DNA from: an uncultured Kiritimatiellota bacterium
GTDB taxonomy: Bacteria; Verrucomicrobiota; Kiritimatiellia; RFP12; UBA1067
Length of the DNA stretch: 64,000 nucleotides
Reading direction: 5' to 3'
NCBI GenBank assembly: GCA_934675625.1
Contig: CAKURH010000001.1
Location: 37,216 to 101,215, forward strand
Notes under the pieces: generated by a model
The model's database searches: none
Told to the model about the DNA's origin: nothing
Seen by the model: only the letters and a program-made list of their open reading frames with translations
Shown here: piece after piece, positions 8,397-16,795 of the stretch
Position numbering within the stretch: the stretch's first letter is position 1
Layout: each line of letters opens with the position of its first letter
Translations under genes and position numbers: made by a program

Positions 8397-9671
8397 ATGA
8401 AGATGAAGACCTTGGGAATCGTTTGTGCGGGGCTGCTCGCGGCGTGTGAGGTAGGAGCGGCCGATTCGACCGTTGAACTCCTTTCGGTCGCGCAGGATGC
8501 GGCGACCAAGAACGTCACCGTCACGTATCGCCTGACGGGTGCGGATGCGATCGTCACGCTGGACGTCTTGACGAACGGCGTGTCGGTGGGCGGCGTGGCG
8601 TTCGTTGCCGGAGACGCCAACCGTCTCGTGTCCGCTGACGAGTCCGCCGTGCGGACGATTGCGTGGGCGGCGGCGAAAGACCGTCCGGACGAAATCGGGC
8701 CTCTTGGCGACGCGGCACGAGTCGTCGTTCAGGCGTGGAAACCGTCCGAACCGCCGCCGTACCTGTGCCTCGACCTGATGCACGCCAACGTCGGCGCGAC
8801 GTACTACGCCGGCCCGGCGGCCGTTCCCGGCGGCGTGACGAGCGACCTCTACAAGACCGAGCGTCTGCTGATGCGGCGCATCCCGGCCAAGGGGACGCGC
8901 TGGCGCATCGGCAGTGGCCTCGACACGGGCGATTTCCCGTCCTGGTACGTGACGCTGACGAAGGACTACTATCTGGGCGTCTATCCCGTGACGGAGGCGC
9001 AGCGGAGGCTGATTCGCTCCAGCACGCGGGACTTCGCGAAGACGCCGGCGGATTACGCGGCGGCCGGGCTTCTGACGCCGGCGGTCAAAGTCGCCTGGAC
9101 GTCGGTGCGCGGCAGCACCATCGGGTCGGCCTATCCGTCCGCCGCCGAGGGCCACGCGCGCACGGACGTCGACGCGGGCTCCGACCTGGCGTATTGGCGG
9201 TCGTTCACGGGACAGAACCTTGACCTGCCGACGGACGCCCAGTGGGAATTCGCCGCCCGTGCTGGGACGTCGGGCGCGTTCTACAATGGCGCGGCGAATG
9301 CCGAGGCGCTGGACGAGATCGCCTGGACGAAGGAGAACGCGCAGGGCGTCGTCCAGCCGGTCGGGCTGAAGGCGCCGAACGCCCTGGGCCTTTACGACAT
9401 GATCGGCAATGTCTACGAGCATTGCCTGGACTGGCTGACGCTCGGCGCCTATGAGGATGTCAACGGAACGGCGGTTGCGGTTGGCGGCGACGTCACGGAT
9501 CCGGTGGGGCCGTCGGGCAATGAGAATAATTGGCGTGTGCGGCGCGGCGGGTCATGCGGTGAGCCCTGGAACTCGATTTACCAGATGGCCTATTGCCGCG
9601 TTCGACACCTATCCTTCGACAACCCATGGGATGTGGTCACCGGCTATCGCCTCTGCGTGGAACTGCCGTGA
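8397..9671 (+). CDS. Exported SUMF1/FGE-sulfatase-domain protein (first of tandem pair)
   Basis: 424 residues, signal peptide ending CEVGAA. Residues ~25-115 form a beta-sandwich (TVELLSVAQDAATKNVTVTYRLTG). The SUMF1 (formylglycine-generating-enzyme/C-type-lectin-like) fold fills about 140-424: YYLGVYPVTEAQ, LPTDAQWEFAARAG, NALGLYDMIGNVYEHCLDW, RRGGSCGEP, GYRLCVELP. True FGE enzymes use a Cys pair in the RGGS...SYCR region; here RGGSCGE and AYCRVR leave cysteines in different places, so oxidase activity is doubtful and a structural or binding role is likely. ATG at 8403 is an alternative start. Its twin begins 44 bp downstream. Confidence 0.75.
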   Translation: MKMKTLGIVCAGLLAACEVGAADSTVELLSVAQDAATKNVTVTYRLTGADAIVTLDVLTNGVSVGGVAFVAGDANRLVSADESAVRTIAWAAAKDRPDEIGPLGDAARVVVQAWKPSEPPPYLCLDLMHANVGATYYAGPAAVPGGVTSDLYKTERLLMRRIPAKGTRWRIGSGLDTGDFPSWYVTLTKDYYLGVYPVTEAQRRLIRSSTRDFAKTPADYAAAGLLTPAVKVAWTSVRGSTIGSAYPSAAEGHARTDVDAGSDLAYWRSFTGQNLDLPTDAQWEFAARAGTSGAFYNGAANAEALDEIAWTKENAQGVVQPVGLKAPNALGLYDMIGNVYEHCLDWLTLGAYEDVNGTAVAVGGDVTDPVGPSGNENNWRVRRGGSCGEPWNSIYQMAYCRVRHLSFDNPWDVVTGYRLCVELP

Positions 9672-9715
9672 CAGGAACGATTGTGACAAGAAAGACGAAG
9701 AGAAAGGTTCATTCA

Positions 9716-10942
9716 ATGAAAACGCTTTTCAGCACTTTGGCAGTTGCCCTGACGGCTGGCGCCCTGACGGCGCGGCCCGTGATCACGGACGTCGCGCTTG
9801 TGAACGAGAACGACCGAAACAAGAATGTCGTCGTCACCTACACGCTTGCGGACGAGGACGCCATCGTCACGGCCGCATTCACGGCGGACGACATGTCGAT
9901 TCCCCCCGCGGCGACGACAAACCTCACGGGGGACGTGAATGCCCGCGTGGGCGTTGGCGTCCGTCGGTTCGTCTGGCCGGTCCGTGCGGCGTTTCCGCAG
10001 ACCGTCCTGAAGAACCTGAAGGTTCACCTGACGGCCAGGAGCGTCGGCCAGCCGCCTGCGTATGTGGCGTTTGACCTGACGGGGCGGGATCGCCCGCGCT
10101 ACTACGTGTCGGACGATGCCGTGCCGGGAGGCGTCTTGTCGCGGACGTACAAGACCGACAAGCTGCTGATGCGGCGCATTCCGGCGGCGGGCGTCGAGGC
10201 GAAGCTGGGCGATGTCACGGGGGCGAGGGCTTCGGAGTGTCCGATGCGCCTTGTCTCCTTCACGGAAGACTATTATATCGGCGTCTTCGAGCTGACGGCC
10301 GGACAGTGCGCCTGGATGAAGGGCAAGCCGATGTCCGAAGCGGACGAAGAGTCGGCGGTGAAGCCGACGATCAACGACCCTTCATCGACGTGGGAAGCCC
10401 TGCGCGGCAAGGGATTCTCCTGGCCGGCGGTGGCGGACGGACAGACCTCGGCGCATGCGGTGGACGCCACGTCTCTGCTGGGAAAGTTGCGCACGAGCCA
10501 GGGCTATGCGTTTGACTTGCCGACGGACGCCCAGTGGGAGTTTGCCGCGCGTGCGGGGCAGCGCACGGACTATCCGGGGGCGGATGCGTCGTCTCTGCTG
10601 GAGTGCGGCTGGTACAAAGACGAAACGAATGACGTGGTGGAAGTCGGGCTGAAGCGTCCGAACGGGTTCGGCCTGTATGACATGGGCGGCAACGCGCTCG
10701 AGCATGTCCTGGATCTCTACGGCACGTCGGCTGAGACGCCCGCCTACGGCAGCCGCCAGACGGATCCGGTCGGCCCGACGACGCCGGACGAGAAGTGCTA
10801 CCGCACGCGGCGCGGCGGGTCATGCGGCCAGACGTGCGTTGAAGGATTCGCGAAAGTCTACGCGCGGATACCCTATGGATTCGACAACTGGGCGGCTTTG
10901 ACAGCCCCACGTCTCGTCTGTCCGGTCTGCCCCATCGAGTGA
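9716..10942 (+). CDS. Exported SUMF1/FGE-sulfatase-domain protein (second of tandem pair)
   Basis: 408 residues, start at ATG 9716 giving a clean signal peptide (MKTLFSTLAVALTAGALTA). It has the same plan as the gene before it: an N-terminal beta-sandwich (PVITDVALVNENDRNKNVVVTYTL) and a SUMF1 domain from ~135 (YKTDKLLMRRIPAAG, YYIGVFELTAGQ, LPTDAQWEFAARAG, NGFGLYDMGGNALEH, RRGGSCGQTC). The shared phrases LLMRRIPA, LPTDAQWEFAARAG and RRGGSCG mark a tandem duplication that has since diverged. Two Cys in GGSCGQTC are close together but not in the catalytic FGE arrangement. The stop overlaps the GTG start of the next gene. Confidence 0.75.
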   Translation: MKTLFSTLAVALTAGALTARPVITDVALVNENDRNKNVVVTYTLADEDAIVTAAFTADDMSIPPAATTNLTGDVNARVGVGVRRFVWPVRAAFPQTVLKNLKVHLTARSVGQPPAYVAFDLTGRDRPRYYVSDDAVPGGVLSRTYKTDKLLMRRIPAAGVEAKLGDVTGARASECPMRLVSFTEDYYIGVFELTAGQCAWMKGKPMSEADEESAVKPTINDPSSTWEALRGKGFSWPAVADGQTSAHAVDATSLLGKLRTSQGYAFDLPTDAQWEFAARAGQRTDYPGADASSLLECGWYKDETNDVVEVGLKRPNGFGLYDMGGNALEHVLDLYGTSAETPAYGSRQTDPVGPTTPDEKCYRTRRGGSCGQTCVEGFAKVYARIPYGFDNWAALTAPRLVCPVCPIE

Positions 10943-13389
10943 GTTGTCTCTGTTTGAAAAAGATTCGAACGAGTGTCGCCGTTGCTTTGTTCGTAGCAAG
11001 CGTGTGCGGGGCGGCGTCTGCGCCTGATCCGGCGGAGGCCTTTCGCCGCCCGCCGCAGACGGCGAAGGTCGGCGTCTGGTGGCATTGGATGGGGACGGGC
11101 GTCTCGCGCGAAGGCCTTGTGCGCGATCTCGACTGGATGGCGGAAAGCGGCGTCGGGACAGTCGTGGCCTTTGCCGGGCCGGACGTCTCCGCGCCCGGCA
11201 AGGTCGAACTCGCGGGCGGGCCGTCCGAGGACCTTGTCGCGGCCACGCCCGCGTGGTGGGCGCTCATGCGCTTCGCCGTCGCGGAGGCCGTGCGGCGCGG
11301 ACTGGAAGTCGGCCTTCACAACTGCCCCGGCTATTCGCATTCCGGCGGGCCGTGGACAAGGCCCGAACACGCGATGCGCGAACTCGTCTTCGAGCAGGAC
11401 GGCCGTCGGCTCGGCGTCGGCGGCCAGCCGTTCGCGGGGACGCTCGTTGATGCGCGTGAGATTGCCCGTTATTCGCTCCCGTCCGGCGAGCTGGTCGTTT
11501 CGCATGTCGCGAAGCCGTCCTTCAACAGTCCGGCTCAGAAGGACGCGACGGGCTACGAATGCGACAAGATGTCGGCGGCGGCGGTCAACGCCCATTGGGA
11601 TCATGTGCTGGACGACGTGAAGAAAGCCCTCGGCGACTTCATCGGAAAGGGCTTCAATTTCCTCCATGTTGACAGCTATGAGGCGGGAACGCCCAGCTGG
11701 ACGCCGCAGATGCGCGAGGCGTTCCGGAGACGACGCGGTTACGATCCGATCCCGTATCTGCCGAGTCTCGCCGGATTCGCCGTTTCGGGTGCGCGTGCGG
11801 CGACATTCCGGCGCGACTTCGACCGCACGGTGGCGGACCTCTACCGAGACGTGTTCTTCAGGCTTTCGCGCGACCGTCTGCACGCGGCGGGGCTGGCGTT
11901 CTCGTGCGAACCCTACACGGGTCCGTTCGAGACGGAGGCCTGTGCGGCGTTCGTCGATCGCGTCGGGACTGAGTTCTGGAGCGGGGGCTGCCCGTGGGAT
12001 GGCTACGAACTGCCGTCGCCCGGGCAATGGGGGCGCGTGCGCGACAGCCATTTTCCGCAGGGCGTTCCGAACCGGCTGTTCGAGGCGGAGGCCTTGACGG
12101 GCTGGCCGGAAAGCTCGCGATGGGACGAGACGCCCGCCAAGCTGAAGCCATTCGTCGATTTCGCGTTCGCGCGCGGCATCAACCGCCTGATGCTGCATTC
12201 GGTCGCGCTCCAGCCGTGGGGCGACGGGATTCGCCCCGGCATGACGTTCGGCTGCTGGGGCACGCATTTCGGGCGCACCCAGACGTGGGCGCAGGACGCC
12301 GCCGTGTTCTTCGCGTTCATCAGCCGTTGCCAGGCGCTCTTGCAGTGGGGCGCGCGGGCGGACGACGCGCGGTGGCCGGGCGGCGACTGGGGACAGTTCG
12401 TGCGGCGGTCGGACGACGTGACCGTGCGCTTTCTCGTCAATCCGTCTGCGACGAACTTCACGCTGACGGCGCGTGGCGAATGGTTCGACCCGGCGACGGG
12501 CGAGATCGGCGCGCCGCCGTCCGTTGTCGCGCCGGGGCAAAGCGGCTTTCTCGTGACGGGGCGCACGGAAGGGCTGTCGCCTGAACCGCCGCCGCTGCCA
12601 GCGGCTGAACTGACGGGGACGTGGACAATCGACTGGCGGAGCGCGGCGCCGGGGCCGTCGCCGGAGACGGTGCGGACGACGCATCCGTTCTTCGACTGGA
12701 CGACATGTGCGGACGACGAGATTCGCCACTTTTCCGGCACGGCGACGTATCGGCTTTCATTCGACTGTCCGGACGCGGCGACGGTCACGGCAATCGACCT
12801 TGGCGACTTGCGCGGCAACAGTGCGTGCGTGCGACTCAACGGCGTCTCGCTGGGCACGGTCTGGGCACCGCCGCATCGTGTGCGCGTGAGGCCGGGACTC
12901 TTAAAGCCGACGGGCAACCGAATTGAGATCGACTACACGAACGTCTGGGCGAATCGGCTCATTGGCGACGAGCGTTTCCCTGAAGTCTGCGAACGGCGGA
13001 CGGCGCAATGCCTTGGACGTGAGATCGGCAGCCGCCCGACGCGCTATCCGGCGTTTCTGAAGACGGGGCGGCTGCCGCCGGACACGCGGCGGCGCACGTT
13101 CTCGATGTGGAACTACTTCACGGCGGAGTCGCCGCTTGTGCCGTCTGGCCTCGTCGGCCCCGTGCGGCTTTTGGACAAAACTTCGATTGGCGAGAGGCCG
13201 CCTGCGGCGCTGAACACGGAGGGTTTTGAGAAACGGAGTCACGGAGATTTGAGGATGGGTGTAGACAGGATGGGCAGAATCCTAAAGGTCAACGCTCCCA
13301 ATCCTGTGAATCCTGTAAATCCTGTCAAAACCTCCGTGCCTTCCCACCTCCAGAATTCTCCGTGTTCAGCGAAAGCAACTGAACTTTAG
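10939..13389 (+). CDS. GH106-like alpha-L-rhamnosidase, with repeat-derived C-terminal tail
   Basis: 816 residues, GTG start overlapping the previous stop (GTGA). Signal peptide to about residue 28 (VALFVASVCGAASA). The TIM-barrel N-terminus (VGVWWHWMGTGVSREGLVRDLDWMAESG), VGLHNCPGYSHSGGPW and NFLHVDSYEAGTPSWTP are typical of the GH106 rhamnosidase superfamily. The C-terminus has the family's galactose-binding-like fold (IDLGDLRGNSACVRLNGVSLGTVW ... NRIEIDYTNVWANRLIGDE). The enzyme proper seems to end near GPVRLLD (about residue 750). The last ~60 residues (including NPVNPVNPV) are translated from a short-motif inverted repeat (13211-13369) and are unlikely to be part of the original fold. 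It would release terminal rhamnose from pectin-like or surface glycans. Confidence 0.75.
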   Translation: MSCLCLKKIRTSVAVALFVASVCGAASAPDPAEAFRRPPQTAKVGVWWHWMGTGVSREGLVRDLDWMAESGVGTVVAFAGPDVSAPGKVELAGGPSEDLVAATPAWWALMRFAVAEAVRRGLEVGLHNCPGYSHSGGPWTRPEHAMRELVFEQDGRRLGVGGQPFAGTLVDAREIARYSLPSGELVVSHVAKPSFNSPAQKDATGYECDKMSAAAVNAHWDHVLDDVKKALGDFIGKGFNFLHVDSYEAGTPSWTPQMREAFRRRRGYDPIPYLPSLAGFAVSGARAATFRRDFDRTVADLYRDVFFRLSRDRLHAAGLAFSCEPYTGPFETEACAAFVDRVGTEFWSGGCPWDGYELPSPGQWGRVRDSHFPQGVPNRLFEAEALTGWPESSRWDETPAKLKPFVDFAFARGINRLMLHSVALQPWGDGIRPGMTFGCWGTHFGRTQTWAQDAAVFFAFISRCQALLQWGARADDARWPGGDWGQFVRRSDDVTVRFLVNPSATNFTLTARGEWFDPATGEIGAPPSVVAPGQSGFLVTGRTEGLSPEPPPLPAAELTGTWTIDWRSAAPGPSPETVRTTHPFFDWTTCADDEIRHFSGTATYRLSFDCPDAATVTAIDLGDLRGNSACVRLNGVSLGTVWAPPHRVRVRPGLLKPTGNRIEIDYTNVWANRLIGDERFPEVCERRTAQCLGREIGSRPTRYPAFLKTGRLPPDTRRRTFSMWNYFTAESPLVPSGLVGPVRLLDKTSIGERPPAALNTEGFEKRSHGDLRMGVDRMGRILKVNAPNPVNPVNPVKTSVPSHLQNSPCSAKATEL
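13211..13369 (+). repeat. Inverted-arm short-motif repeat (CACGGAG and CAGGAT units) inside 3' end of a gene
   Basis: The left arm has CACGGAG at 13215 and 13240 (plus ACGGAG at 13233) and CAGGAT at 13266. The right arm has the complements: ATCCTG at 13301, 13310 and 13319 (three 9-bp units AATCCTGTR, 13300-13326), then CTCCGTG at 13332 and 13358. Order is mirrored (CACGGAG, CAGGAT, centre, ATCCTG, CTCCGTG), so the whole can fold into a long imperfect hairpin. It is translated as the tail of the GH106-like protein without a stop. Confidence 0.75.
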
Positions 13390-13420
13390 TCAAGACCAAA
13401 CAAAGAGAGGCATCTAAATC

Positions 13421-16400
13421 ATGAGAAAATTGGTTTTTGTGGTGGTGGCGGCGGTCGTCTTGGGCGTGGTGGCGGCGCCCGTCAAGGTCATCTTCGACAC
13501 GGACATGATCTGCGATTTTGACGACGTCGGGGCGCTCGCGTGTCTGCACGCGCTCGCGGACGCGGGCGAGTGCGAGATCCTCGCGACGGTGAGCAGCACG
13601 CGCGGAAACGCCTCGGTTGGCGCGATTCAGGTCATCAACGCCTACTACGGGCGCGCAGGCCTTCCCGTCGGCGCGCCGAAGGGGACGTGCGTCCTCGGCG
13701 CCTGGCCCGGCGCGAAGGAGAAGGTCGATCCGATGGCGCCGCTCGGCGAGCGTCCGTCTTCTGGCGGTGACGGCGGGCACTACAAGTACCGCAAGCTCAT
13801 CCGCGACTATCCGGCGGCGGTGACGTATCCGGACGCCGACGACGCGCCGGACGCGACCGGCGTCTATCGGCGGGCGTTGGCATCCGCGCCGGACAAGTCG
13901 GTCGTCATCTGCTCCGTCGGCTTTCTCACGAACCTCCGTCGGCTTCTGGAGACGCCTTCGGACGACATCTCGCCGCTGGACGGGCGGACTCTCGTCGCGC
14001 GGAAGGTCATCCGCTGGGTGGCGATGGCCTGCAGCTATCCGGACGGGCTGGAATACAATGCGGAACAGGACGCGGAGTCCTCGCGCATGGCCCTCGCGAA
14101 CTGGCCGACGCCAATCGTCTTCTCGGACTTCCAGTACGGATACGACGTCTATGCCGGGCGGGCCGTGGCGGACCTGCCGGGGCCGCGCAACCCGGTCAAG
14201 GACGTGTTCGTCGGTCAGCTTCCGTCGCTCGCGGATGTCGCCGCCGACCCGGCGAAGTGGCGGCGGGCGTGCTACGGCGCGGGCGGACGCTCGGCGTGGG
14301 ACGAGACGGCCGTCCTCGCGGCGGTGCGCGGCGTCGAGCCGTATTTCAATGTCCGTCGCGGCTTCTATCGCATCGTCGGGCCGAAGGGCGAGGACGAGTG
14401 GGTGCCGGACGAGGAAAACGGCTCGCACCTGCGCCTTACGGAAAAGGTCTCCAAGGCCGAGATAGGCCGGATCCTTGACGATCTCATGTGCCGACCGCCT
14501 CAATCGGCCACGCGCAACGCGGCGACTGTCGGGAGGTTCTCGAAGGCGGGTTACTGGGAGGTGCCCGGCTCGCCGCGTCGGATCACGTCGCTGAACCCCG
14601 GCTGGGCGTTCTCGCTCGACGACTTCCGGACGGCGAAGACGGTGAACCTGCCGCATTCGATCGACGAGGGCGAGATCGGCTTCGCGGCGTCCGGTGGCGT
14701 CAACCGCCAACAGCCGGCGTGGTATCGCAAGAACTTCGCGTGGAACGGCACGAGCGCACGGCAGTTTCTTCATTTCGAGGCCATCATGGGCAAGAGCCGC
14801 ATCACGCTGAACGGGCGGGAGGTCGCTGCGCATTTCGGCGGATTCCTGCCGATTCACGTCGAGGTGACGGATGTCCTGAAGCGCGGCGAGAATCTGCTGG
14901 AGGTCTGGTGCGACAACTCGGACGATCCGACGTTTCCGCCGGGAAAGCCGCAAGACCAGCTGGACTTCGCCTACTTCGGCGGCATCTACCGCGACGCCTA
15001 TCTCGTCGAGACGGGCGACGCCTACGTGACGGACTCGGGCCAAGGCGGCGTTTCCGTCACCTCGCGCCTGGAGTCCGATGGCGGCTGGACGGTCTTCGCG
15101 GACGTGACGCTCGGCGGCGTGACGAACGGGGCGTCCGTGCGCTTTCTCCATGACGGTGCGCCCGTGACGCCGCCGTTTCGCCCGGAGAGCCCCAAACTCT
15201 GGTCTCCGGAGGAGCCGAACCTGCACTTGCTGACGGTTGAGGTCATCCGCGACGGGCAGGTCGTCGATGCCGTCGGCGTGCGCTTCGGCATCCGCGACTT
15301 CGCGCTCGACGCGAACGGTCTCACGCTCAACGGCCGCCGCTATCCGAAGAAGCTCATCGGCGTCAACCGCCATCAGGACTACCTGTTCATCGGCATGGCG
15401 CTGCCGAATTCCCTGCACTGGCGGGACGCGAAGAAATACCGGGACTGCGGCATGACCGTCATCCGCAACGCGCACTATCCGCAGGACCCTGCGTTCATGG
15501 ACGCCTGCGACGAGCTCGGCCTGTTTGTGGTCGTCAACACGCCCGGATGGCAGTTCTGGAATCAGGACGATCCCGCCTTCGAGCGGCGCGTCTACGATGA
15601 CATCGTGAAAATGGTGCGGCGCGACCGGGCACGGCCCTCGCTCTTGATGTGGGAGCCGGTCCTGAACGAGACGCGGTATCCGGCGGCCTTCGTGACGAAC
15701 GCCGTCCGCCTCGTGAAGCGCGAGACGCGCATGCCGAACTACTGCGCGTGCGACGGCCATGCGGCTGGAGCGGACGTCTGCGACGTGCGCTACTGGATCT
15801 CGGCGAAGGGGACGGTTGACGCGCGCAGGCCGTCGTTTTGCCGCGAATGGGGCGACTTCCCGGACGACTGGAACGCGCAGAACTCGTCTTCGCGCGTGGC
15901 GCTGGAGTGGGGCGAAGGGCCGATGGTCGCACAGGCGGACCACTACATGAACGAGACGGCATGGCCGAGCCTGAAGACCCTGTGCGCGGCGCCGCCTTCG
16001 CTTTTCGGCGCGACGCTCTGGCACGGCGCCGACCATGCGCGCGGCTACCATCCCGACAACTTCTTCGGCGGCATTCTCTCCTACGGGCGACAGAAGAAAT
16101 ACGCCTGGCATGCCTTCAAGGCGGCGCTCACGGACGAGCCTTATGTCTTCGTCGCGCATGAGTTCGCGCCGTATTCGCCGGTGGACATCACGGTCTACTC
16201 AAACTGCGCCTACACGGCCACGTGGCTCGGGAAGCCGTTTGATCCCGCGCAAACGAAGTTCCGCTACTGGGAAGCGCAACGCCTGACCTACGACGGTGCG
16301 CATCCCGAACGTCAGCGACAGGCCGTCCTGAAGGTCCGACTGCCGGACGGCTCGGAAATCGTGAAGGAGCGCGCCAAGCGTTTCGCGCGGATTGACCTTG

Positions 16401-16795
16401 CGCTCGACACCGAGGGGCTGTCGCCGGTGGCGGACGGTTCGGATCTCGTCGCCCTGACGGCCACGCTGGCGGACTCGGCGGGGACGCCGAGGCGCTACGC
16501 CCGCGAGAAGATCCGCTTTTCGGCGGAGGGCCCTGCGGAGATTGTCGGCGAGAATCCCCAGGAGACGCGCTGGGGCGAAGCGGTCGTGCTGATTCGTCCG
16601 CAAGCGACGGCGACGCCGCGTCCGATTACCGTGCGCGCCGAGCTGGTCCGGCGCGGCGAATACGCGCGGCAGAACGGATTTCTGACGTTCACGCCTGGCT
16701 TGGCGTCTGTCACGACAGGCCACGCGGCGGCGGGTGACGCGCGGCGTCTGCGCGCGGTCGAACAGCAGCAGAAGGACTTCAATGTGGCGGACTGA
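13421..16795 (+). CDS. Nucleoside hydrolase-GH2 glycosidase fusion, exported
   Basis: 1,124 residues. Signal peptide to ~A19. Residues 20-350 are an inosine/uridine-type nucleoside hydrolase: calcium-binding IFDTDMICDFDDVGAL (D26, D28, D32, D34, D35), then ASVGAIQVINAYYG and the C-terminal KVSKAEIGRILDDLM. From ~375 a complete GH2 enzyme follows: jelly-roll (LNPGWAFSLDDFRTAKTVNLPHS ... GENLLEVWCDNSDD), Ig-like domain (VGVRFGIRDFALDANGLTLNGR), TIM barrel with acid/base E750 (MWEPVLNET) and nucleophile E809 (FCREWGDF), and a C-terminal sandwich. Both halves keep their key residues. I know no pathway that needs this pair in one chain. The frame is continuous, so it is not an obvious assembly join. 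RBS AGAGAGG. Confidence 0.8.
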   Translation: MRKLVFVVVAAVVLGVVAAPVKVIFDTDMICDFDDVGALACLHALADAGECEILATVSSTRGNASVGAIQVINAYYGRAGLPVGAPKGTCVLGAWPGAKEKVDPMAPLGERPSSGGDGGHYKYRKLIRDYPAAVTYPDADDAPDATGVYRRALASAPDKSVVICSVGFLTNLRRLLETPSDDISPLDGRTLVARKVIRWVAMACSYPDGLEYNAEQDAESSRMALANWPTPIVFSDFQYGYDVYAGRAVADLPGPRNPVKDVFVGQLPSLADVAADPAKWRRACYGAGGRSAWDETAVLAAVRGVEPYFNVRRGFYRIVGPKGEDEWVPDEENGSHLRLTEKVSKAEIGRILDDLMCRPPQSATRNAATVGRFSKAGYWEVPGSPRRITSLNPGWAFSLDDFRTAKTVNLPHSIDEGEIGFAASGGVNRQQPAWYRKNFAWNGTSARQFLHFEAIMGKSRITLNGREVAAHFGGFLPIHVEVTDVLKRGENLLEVWCDNSDDPTFPPGKPQDQLDFAYFGGIYRDAYLVETGDAYVTDSGQGGVSVTSRLESDGGWTVFADVTLGGVTNGASVRFLHDGAPVTPPFRPESPKLWSPEEPNLHLLTVEVIRDGQVVDAVGVRFGIRDFALDANGLTLNGRRYPKKLIGVNRHQDYLFIGMALPNSLHWRDAKKYRDCGMTVIRNAHYPQDPAFMDACDELGLFVVVNTPGWQFWNQDDPAFERRVYDDIVKMVRRDRARPSLLMWEPVLNETRYPAAFVTNAVRLVKRETRMPNYCACDGHAAGADVCDVRYWISAKGTVDARRPSFCREWGDFPDDWNAQNSSSRVALEWGEGPMVAQADHYMNETAWPSLKTLCAAPPSLFGATLWHGADHARGYHPDNFFGGILSYGRQKKYAWHAFKAALTDEPYVFVAHEFAPYSPVDITVYSNCAYTATWLGKPFDPAQTKFRYWEAQRLTYDGAHPERQRQAVLKVRLPDGSEIVKERAKRFARIDLALDTEGLSPVADGSDLVALTATLADSAGTPRRYAREKIRFSAEGPAEIVGENPQETRWGEAVVLIRPQATATPRPITVRAELVRRGEYARQNGFLTFTPGLASVTTGHAAAGDARRLRAVEQQQKDFNVAD

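Noticed and set aside
13300..13326. CRISPR-like direct repeats
   Set aside because: The units are 9 bp without spacers, and no cas gene is present.
13325..16159. 944-codon minus-strand frame opposite the nucleoside hydrolase-GH2 fusion
   Set aside because: Same cause: biased third positions of the real gene leave the antisense frame open. The composition is not protein-like.
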